Shown one piece after another: positions 6,694 through 11,963 of a stretch of 11,963 nucleotides of DNA. How positions within the stretch are numbered: position 1 is the stretch's first letter; each line of letters starts with the position of its first letter. This stretch comes from Chitinophagaceae bacterium UBA2789 (GTDB taxonomy: Bacteria; Bacteroidota; Bacteroidia; Chitinophagales; Chitinophagaceae), in the NCBI GenBank assembly GCA_002352145.1, contig DEHX01000028.1, positions 1,308-13,270 on the forward strand, written 5' to 3'. Position numbers and translations under genes: made by a program. The notes beneath the pieces are model-generated. The model was not told the origin of the DNA. It made no database searches and saw nothing but the letters and a program-made list of their open reading frames with translations.

Positions 6694-7617
6694 TTATTTT
6701 TTAAGCCACTTCAGATAAAAAGGAAGCTTGTTTAGCCTGATTGCAGCAAATTTTTCTTCCACCGCTCCGAAACTGCTATAAAAAAATGCAAGGTTTCGAA
6801 TGTCGGATCCTTCAAAGTCCAGTACTATTTTTTTGCCGGCATGATCCTTAATAAAAGAATCAATAAGGAAATGGGAGGCGCCGATGGTCTTGCCATTCGG
6901 ATGGTTACCAACTAATATATAGTAAGCACGGTTATGCGAATAGAAAAAAATAGCGGATGCGAGTAATTCTTTTTGTACTGATAAAATTCCGTAGGTAGTT
7001 GCCATGCCTTTTTCATAAAGTATTTTGTAAAGCTTTCTGAATCGGTTTATATTATCAGTTGTTTCTTTCGATTGATTTTTCATTTGCTGCATTGCCAGTT
7101 GAATCACTTTTTCTTCCTCAAATCCTGTTTCAGCGGAACAGCCTACTTGTATAGCTTTCTTTATATTTCGCTTAATATTCTCCCGGTAGTTCCTGAATAG
7201 CTCTTCGTAAGTGCTTTCAAGGCTGAGTACAAAGTTTGATCTCTGGTAAAGAGAGAAGTTGCTTAATGGGAAAACGTTTTGATGATTAAGATAAAAATCC
7301 CAGTACCTGTAATGTGAGGGAATAGCTTTAATAAATGCCTCAATAATTTCTGCAGTCAGTTTATTTCCAAATACTCCTAATTGAGCAGTTAAAAAAGGCT
7401 GGTACAGGTAATATACCCTGTATTTTTTATTCCATACCAGGGGCATTATTGCCTCATAGTCGTTTAAGACCAATGCATCCCAGTTTTTTGACATGGTATC
7501 GAGATAGTAAGAATAGGCATAAATCAGTCCATTGGATGAACTCGATACCCGGTAGTCCCATTTTGCTTTATCTATTTCTCTGTGGGTAAGATATCGTATG
7601 TTGTATTGTTCACCCAT
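6694..7617 (-). CDS. FemAB/GNAT-like acyltransferase, substrate unknown
   Basis: The 307-residue protein looks like the double-GNAT-fold transferases related to FemAB and BioF2-type acetyltransferases, which move aminoacyl or acyl groups onto envelope precursors or other small molecules. An N-terminal half (about 1-130) carries YQPFLTAQLGVF at 72-83. The basic helix YRENIKRNIKKA at 144-155 is typical of this group. The second GNAT fold runs about 160-290 and ends with DFEGSDIRNLAFFYSSFGA at 267-285, the family's most recognisable block. No signal peptide or membrane segment is visible, so it is cytoplasmic. The start chosen is the ATG at 7617-7615, whose A is the last base of the preceding peptidase stop (TGATG). 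A TTG one codon earlier is possible but less favoured. It is the last gene of the minus-strand cluster. Its substrate cannot be read from sequence, and assignment to the GNAT superfamily is firmer than any role. Confidence 0.72.
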   Translation of the reverse strand: MGEQYNIRYLTHREIDKAKWDYRVSSSSNGLIYAYSYYLDTMSKNWDALVLNDYEAIMPLVWNKKYRVYYLYQPFLTAQLGVFGNKLTAEIIEAFIKAIPSHYRYWDFYLNHQNVFPLSNFSLYQRSNFVLSLESTYEELFRNYRENIKRNIKKAIQVGCSAETGFEEEKVIQLAMQQMKNQSKETTDNINRFRKLYKILYEKGMATTYGILSVQKELLASAIFFYSHNRAYYILVGNHPNGKTIGASHFLIDSFIKDHAGKKIVLDFEGSDIRNLAFFYSSFGAVEEKFAAIRLNKLPFYLKWLKK

Positions 7618-10460
7618 CAAAAGTTAAGGTTACGGTCAAATTTCCTGAAGCTGAAATTGGATATATCTATTGTAAAAGAAATGGTTTTCCACAGTCTTCC
7701 CTTTTTTGGGATAGTAGATTGTATATAGTCTTTAAATACACTGCTATAGATCAATGGCAGATAGATATTGATTGTTTCTTTAACTAAGGGAATTTGTATG
7801 CCCGCATCAAACAGGAAACGGTCTGTTTCCGCTTCTTCCTTCCATGATTCAGCATAAGTGCCTATATCAAAGAATAACTTAAGCGGAATTTTAACCGGTA
7901 AGACACTCAAAGGATTTATTGCAGATGGAATGGTAGTGCTGAAATTGGCAGCTATCAGCCAGTCATCTGTTTTACCAACTTTATCTGCCAGCAGATCAGT
8001 TCTTACTTTGAAGCCGCCGTCCCTGTTCATGATCTGTTGGCTAGCAAGCCCTTCAAATTTGTTTCGACCGATAAAATAATCACTATAAGTATAATCCTCA
8101 TAACCGTTTGCCCCTGTAAGATTGAGGTGGTAACGATCGGTAGCAAATTGTGTGGCAAAAGTTTTTGCAGAAGTATAAAAGAATTTTCCTGCAAACAGCC
8201 TCACATTTAGCCCTCCTACATTTGCATAGTTGAAAAAGTAATTCCCGGTGAAGGCGGTGCGGAGAAAATCAGTGCCTTGCTCAATTTTAAGTTCTCCCCG
8301 GTAGGGATATAGTACCCTGTTATTCTCAATCACCAGTTTAAGCTGGTTTAATGTTCTGCTTTTGCTGGTTTTCCCAAATCTATTTGTAATAGTGGTATCA
8401 TTTCCTGTAATAAGGGTGTCCCTGTAGAACCGTAGTCCGTCTTCATTAAATAAAAAAGTCTTGAATTGAATATATCGGTGAAAACTGCTTCGTGGACTTT
8501 TTTCTTTAAATGTAAAGCGAATGCCAGGTACAATTTTTTTCATTCCCAGAAACAATTTTTCTCCATCTGAACTGGTAAACTGATCAACAGTAAAAGTGGA
8601 GCCACTAATGCCTACATCTATTTTCCGGAATAACCGATCAGGATAAAAGCTTTGTGTGATAAAGCCTGTGCCGGTCATTTTTTTGGAACCGGTAGCATAT
8701 AGCGCAGACAGCATGTATTGTAACCTGGATGGTGGCAGCTTTATATTGGTTATAAAGGCCCCGGCCATGAATTTATCATAACTATTTGCACCAATGACAG
8801 AACCAAAAGTTATTAGTTCTTTAGAAGGCTTCTTCAGATATGAATTAAGCCCTTTTGGTTTGAGTAAAACAAATATTTTGGTGCCTTTTCTTTGCTGGTT
8901 GGGTAAAATTCCTTTTTTATCAAGGAGAGAAAACTCGTTATCAAGTTTTCTCCCGCTTACTTCTTCAATTACTTTTTTAAAGTCTTCCGGTTGGGGGTGC
9001 CTGAACTGCCAGCGGCGATAGTATTCTTTTATTGCATTTGCCAGTACTTCTTTTCCTATTTCGGATTCCAGGTAACGAAACCACTCGGCGGTTTTATAAT
9101 AGGCAACAAGGTTATAATTAATCTCACTAAACTGCCCGGAAACAGTAGCAACGGGTTGATCGATTTTTTCTATTGATATTGATTCAAACGCAATTTGCTG
9201 AGATTTGTCTGCTTCGCCATAGTGGGCTTTACTATATTTATCTTCGAAATAACTGTTTATGCCCTCATCCATCCAGGGGTAGTCTCTTTCGTTTGTTCCC
9301 AGGATACCATAAAACCAGTTGTGCCCAACCTCATGAGCAATTGTTTGATCAAGATCAGCTTTGTTATTCGTGGGTGAAATAATAGTAATAGTCGGGTATT
9401 CCATACCACCGCCAAAACTCTGTGGCCCTTGTACTACCTGAGCAATATTATAAGGGTATTCTCCAACCAGTGATGAATAGTGTCGTATTGCTCTTTTAGT
9501 GTAAGCAACACTTTCATTCCATATACTTTTATGCAGTGGTGTATAATAAGTAATAATGTTGATCACCCTTCCTGAAGCAAGGAGGCAGGTATCTTCATTT
9601 ACTATGAACCGTTTGTCGGCAAACCAGGCAAAATCATGGACATTATCTTGCCTGTATTCAAGTTTTTTTATACGCACAGCTGAAGGAGGAAATATCTTTG
9701 AAGCGGATAAAAGTTTACCATCAATTGATCTTTCTTTTCCTGCCTGCCAGTCAAATGATGCTCTTGTTTTAAGCCATTCTTTTTCGGCTAAATTTTGTAA
9801 CTCACCGGTGGCAGCTACTACATAGTTTTCCGGTGTGGTAATAGTTACTTTGTAGTTGCCGAATTCGCTATAAAATTCGCCCTGGTCGAGATAAGGCATC
9901 GGGTGCCAACCGTTTTTGTCATATACAGCCGGTTTAGGATACCACTGAGTTGCCTGGTAACTCTGCCCGTCGTGCCCGCCCCGGGAAAAATTGTACGGAA
10001 GTTTTACATGAAATGGAGTTGTAATGTTTGTTCTTTGACCGGGAGCAAGCGGTGTGGGAAGCAAGAGTTTTACAATATCAATATGTTGAGGATGGTCTTC
10101 TATAGTAGCTGTAACACTATTTACTTTGAAGTCAAGGCGGTTTATATACCCCTTCTCCTCCTTATTGGAGAAATAAAACTTTGTGTTGCCGTTTTCAAGC
10201 AAATGATCGCTAAAGGCTGTTTTATCGTTTTTATAAGCGTTGGGCCACAAATGGAACCAGATGAAACGTAAACTGTCTGGTGAGTTGTTGATATACTCAA
10301 TGCTGGCAAAACCATCTAATGTATGCTCCTTGTCATTTAAGGAAACGTCAATATTGTAGTTGACCTGCTGCTGCCAGTAGTCAGATTGTGAGTAGCCAGA
10401 TGTAAAAAATAAAAATAAAATTAATGAAGCAGTTAGTTTTTTCACCAGGACTCGTTTCAT
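7617..10460 (-). CDS. Exported M1-family (gluzincin) metallopeptidase with C-terminal beta-barrel-like domain
   Basis: This 947-residue zinc aminopeptidase-like protein has a signal peptide (hydrophobic 10-20, likely cleavage near SGYS|Q at 24-25). Residues about 30-240 are the beta-rich M1 N-terminal domain. The catalytic domain (about 290-510) has GGMEYP at 351-356, the counterpart of the GxMEN substrate motif with Tyr replacing Asn. The zinc site is HEVGH (376-380), followed exactly 18 residues later by E399 in DEG, and the tyrosine pair of VAYYKTAEWF at 454-455 offers the transition-state Tyr. All catalytic elements are intact. Beyond about 540 the usual helical domain is absent; the rest reads as amphipathic beta strands ending in Phe. 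The ATG at 10460-10458 is preferred over a TTG one codon upstream. The gene begins 40 bases after the sugar transferase and its stop shares a base with the acyltransferase ATG. It probably trims peptides or processes surface proteins at the outer membrane. The peptidase call is secure; the substrate is unknown. Confidence 0.93.
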   Translation of the reverse strand: MKRVLVKKLTASLILFLFFTSGYSQSDYWQQQVNYNIDVSLNDKEHTLDGFASIEYINNSPDSLRFIWFHLWPNAYKNDKTAFSDHLLENGNTKFYFSNKEEKGYINRLDFKVNSVTATIEDHPQHIDIVKLLLPTPLAPGQRTNITTPFHVKLPYNFSRGGHDGQSYQATQWYPKPAVYDKNGWHPMPYLDQGEFYSEFGNYKVTITTPENYVVAATGELQNLAEKEWLKTRASFDWQAGKERSIDGKLLSASKIFPPSAVRIKKLEYRQDNVHDFAWFADKRFIVNEDTCLLASGRVINIITYYTPLHKSIWNESVAYTKRAIRHYSSLVGEYPYNIAQVVQGPQSFGGGMEYPTITIISPTNNKADLDQTIAHEVGHNWFYGILGTNERDYPWMDEGINSYFEDKYSKAHYGEADKSQQIAFESISIEKIDQPVATVSGQFSEINYNLVAYYKTAEWFRYLESEIGKEVLANAIKEYYRRWQFRHPQPEDFKKVIEEVSGRKLDNEFSLLDKKGILPNQQRKGTKIFVLLKPKGLNSYLKKPSKELITFGSVIGANSYDKFMAGAFITNIKLPPSRLQYMLSALYATGSKKMTGTGFITQSFYPDRLFRKIDVGISGSTFTVDQFTSSDGEKLFLGMKKIVPGIRFTFKEKSPRSSFHRYIQFKTFLFNEDGLRFYRDTLITGNDTTITNRFGKTSKSRTLNQLKLVIENNRVLYPYRGELKIEQGTDFLRTAFTGNYFFNYANVGGLNVRLFAGKFFYTSAKTFATQFATDRYHLNLTGANGYEDYTYSDYFIGRNKFEGLASQQIMNRDGGFKVRTDLLADKVGKTDDWLIAANFSTTIPSAINPLSVLPVKIPLKLFFDIGTYAESWKEEAETDRFLFDAGIQIPLVKETINIYLPLIYSSVFKDYIQSTIPKKGRLWKTISFTIDISNFSFRKFDRNLNF
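7620..8813 (-). other. Predicted outer-membrane beta-barrel domain of the M1 peptidase (residues ~550-947)
   Basis: About 400 residues after the catalytic domain show repeated 8-14-residue stretches with alternating hydrophobic positions and aromatic girdles. Examples are LQYMLSALYAT (580-590), RKIDVGISGSTFTV (612-625), GIRFTFKE (646-653), LNVRLFAGKFFYT (751-763), LKLFFDIGTYA (860-870), RFLFDAGIQIPLV (881-893) and WKTISFTIDISNF (924-936). Polar, Gly/Asp/Asn-rich loops separate them, and the chain ends in LNF with a terminal Phe, as outer-membrane barrels commonly do. The pattern resembles the barrel of Omp85/BamA-like proteins, but no single diagnostic motif is certain. A soluble beta-rich domain cannot be excluded by reading alone. 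Confidence 0.6.
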
Positions 10461-10500
10461 CAAAAATAAAATGTTATATCTGCAAATGGAAATCTAAATA

Positions 10501-11919
10501 CTACTTGCCTTTCCCTTTAAAGATGATCCGTAGTGTGTGAATCATTATTTTAAAATCAAGGGCAAGCGATATATTTTCAATATAAAGCAGGTCGAATTTG
10601 CTTCTCACTATCATTTCATCCACGTTTTCGGCATAGCCGAACTGGACCATGCCCCAACTGGTTATGCCTGGCTTTACTTTCAGAAGGTATTTATAAAAGG
10701 GATACCGGGCAATGATTTGGTCAATGTAAAATCGTCTTTCAGGTCTTGGTCCCACAAGGCTCATTTCGCCCAACAGGATATTCCAGAGTTGAGGCAGTTC
10801 ATCAAGCCGCCATTTACGCATTGTTTTTCCCCAGCGGGTTATTCTTGGATCTTCATTGGAGGATAGAGCCGGGCCATTTTTTTCTGCATCAACTATCATT
10901 GACCGAAACTTATACATGGTGAAAGGCTTTCCTTTAAAACCAATTCTTTCCTGTGTGAATAGTACCGGTCCCGCTGATGATAGTTTTACCCGAATGACGA
11001 TATAAGCCAGTAGCGGTGATAAAATGATTAATACTGCAGCAGAAAACACCACATCGATCAGCCGTTTGATGTTTTGCTGCCATTCCGGCATTAATCCTGT
11101 CTGCAGATCAATTAGGGCTGCTCCTAGTACATTGCTTGTCTTTACGGAGCCTGAAAGGATGTCTAAAGTATTCGGCTGGATCTTTACTTCTACATCTTTT
11201 TCACTCAGCCGGTTAATTATATTTTCCAACAGTGGCTGCTCGTTTTTCTCCAGTGCCATTACGACCAGTTTTATGTTTTGTTCATCAATAATTTTTTCCA
11301 GGTCATTTACATTGCCCAACCGGGGAATACTTTTGTGAAAGCCGTTTTTGCTATTGTTATCAGGTGTAACAAAGCCGGTGTAACGATAGCCGCTGTCCTG
11401 CAGGTGCCTGGCCGTTTCCTTATAAATTCGGGCGGCATTATCATGGCTGCCGATGATAAGTGTCCTAAAAAATACTTCTCCGTTGAGTAATTGACGTTTA
11501 ATCTTATTTAGTAAAATCCAGCGGCCGGTAAAAGTGAGTATAAAATGAATGCCGAAAAGATATAAGAAGGCAAGATAGTAGTAAGAGTAATTATCTCTTG
11601 CATCATCCAGTAGCAGCAAGAAAAAAATAATTATCGTACCAATAAGGCTGCATATAAAAGTGCTGGTGAACTCAAATAGCCTTGATTTTTTGTAAAGATG
11701 TTTGTAGGTGCCCACTAAAGTGTACAAGGAAAGCCAACCTGCTGGTACAACAAATATCCCGAGCCAAAACCGGTAATCTACCTGGAATTTTCCCGCTTCA
11801 GCGATTGTTTCATTCAGCATCCATTTGCGAACAAAAAAGAAACAACTCCATGCCAGCATAGAGGTGAAAAAATCAATCACGGCATACCAGGCCACAGCTA
11901 TTTTTTTGTCAGATTGCAT
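10501..11919 (-). CDS. Undecaprenyl-phosphate sugar-1-phosphate transferase (WcaJ/ExoY-type polyprenyl phosphoglycosyltransferase)
   Basis: The enzyme transfers a sugar 1-phosphate from a nucleotide sugar to undecaprenyl phosphate at the inner membrane, the first committed step of an exopolysaccharide, capsule or O-chain. The 472-residue protein has the long WcaJ layout. Four N-terminal membrane segments lie at about 9-30, 50-71, 86-104 and 112-133. A Rossmann-like CoA-binding-type domain spans about 150-270 (TLIIGSHDNA at 153-162). The catalytic bacterial sugar transferase domain covers 284-472. It starts with the re-entrant helix and its proline (LSP at 300-302), followed by QERIGFKGKPF (323-333), YKFRSM (336-341), RLDELPQLWN with the catalytic Asp-Glu dyad D373-E374, GEMSLVGPRPE (384-394) and PGITSWG (417-423). 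The sugar (glucose, galactose or other) cannot be deduced. Its ATG shares a base with the stop of an upstream frame (TGATG), implying coupling. The peptidase gene follows after 40 bases with no terminator between. Confidence 0.92.
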   Translation of the reverse strand: MQSDKKIAVAWYAVIDFFTSMLAWSCFFFVRKWMLNETIAEAGKFQVDYRFWLGIFVVPAGWLSLYTLVGTYKHLYKKSRLFEFTSTFICSLIGTIIIFFLLLLDDARDNYSYYYLAFLYLFGIHFILTFTGRWILLNKIKRQLLNGEVFFRTLIIGSHDNAARIYKETARHLQDSGYRYTGFVTPDNNSKNGFHKSIPRLGNVNDLEKIIDEQNIKLVVMALEKNEQPLLENIINRLSEKDVEVKIQPNTLDILSGSVKTSNVLGAALIDLQTGLMPEWQQNIKRLIDVVFSAAVLIILSPLLAYIVIRVKLSSAGPVLFTQERIGFKGKPFTMYKFRSMIVDAEKNGPALSSNEDPRITRWGKTMRKWRLDELPQLWNILLGEMSLVGPRPERRFYIDQIIARYPFYKYLLKVKPGITSWGMVQFGYAENVDEMIVRSKFDLLYIENISLALDFKIMIHTLRIIFKGKGK

Positions 11920-11963
11920 CAGCGGGTGATGATATTATTGCCGATCTTCTCTAGTATCTGGTG
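11919..11963 (-). CDS. C-terminal tail (14 codons plus stop) of an unidentified upstream gene
   Basis: Reading the minus strand from the window edge, 14 sense codons (ending in EKIGNNIITR) lead to a TGA whose last base is the A of the sugar transferase ATG. The same TGATG overlap occurs between the peptidase and the acyltransferase genes, which supports a real, translationally coupled upstream gene. Fourteen codons are too few to identify the family. Position suggests a polysaccharide-biosynthesis gene, but that is inference only. Confidence 0.42.
   Translation of the reverse strand, partial: HQILEKIGNNIITR

Noticed and set aside
7618..7620. TTG as the start of the acyltransferase gene, one codon upstream.
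   Set aside because: The adjacent ATG at 7617-7615 is a stronger start and gives the same TGATG arrangement seen at 11917-11921.
9903..10271. A 122-codon + strand frame opposite the peptidase gene.
   Set aside because: It lies antisense to the N-terminal M1 domain, whose motifs are intact. No start context or domain supports it.
10461..10468. TATTTTTG on the minus strand just before the peptidase ATG, an exact TAnnTTTG match with a TTTG 14 bases upstream.
   Set aside because: The element abuts the start codon, so transcription would begin inside the gene, and the spacer is too short. The 40-base gap is more simply an intra-operon spacer.

Overview
The window looks like a piece of a Bacteroidota chromosome, most likely a Chitinophagaceae-type relative. 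This is inferred from protein flavour: an RpoC with Bacteroidota-style sequence, a membrane-anchored OmpH/Skp-like protein directly after rpoC, a single-domain heptose-7-phosphate kinase and a DUF6498-like membrane protein. A-rich leaders without clear Shine-Dalgarno sites and a TAnnTTTG-type promoter element also fit. Composition is moderately AT-rich and even across the window. I see no insertion sequence, prophage, CRISPR array, tRNA or rRNA. No gap between genes exceeds about 150 bases.

Layout. Bases 1-2541 are the 3' part of rpoC (+), closed by a strong intrinsic terminator. A Skp/OmpH-like periplasmic protein (+) follows, with its own candidate promoter and its own intrinsic terminator. 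Next is a heptose-7-phosphate kinase gene (hldA, +) whose 3' end overlaps that of a convergent DUF6498-like membrane protein gene (-). A 62-base divergent spacer with a 12-base perfect palindrome separates the latter from a two-gene + operon: isoaspartyl peptidase/L-asparaginase (iaaA) and ispD. ispD ends one base from the end of a converging minus-strand cluster. Read 5' to 3' on the minus strand, that cluster is: the tail of an unidentified gene, a polyprenyl-phosphate sugar-1-phosphate transferase (WcaJ/ExoY type), a large M1-family metallopeptidase with a probable C-terminal outer-membrane barrel, and a FemAB/GNAT-like acyltransferase. Two of the cluster's junctions are TGATG stop/start overlaps, which suggests translational coupling.

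Theme. Apart from rpoC, most genes concern the cell envelope: outer-membrane protein chaperoning (OmpH), LPS inner-core heptose (HldA), the isoprenoid pathway that supplies undecaprenyl phosphate (IspD), use of that carrier to start a surface polysaccharide (sugar transferase), and an exported peptidase. The least ordinary item is the M1 peptidase. It keeps a complete zinc site, but the usual helical C-terminal half is replaced by about 400 residues that read as a transmembrane beta-barrel, and it lies between a glycan-initiating enzyme and a FemAB-like transferase.
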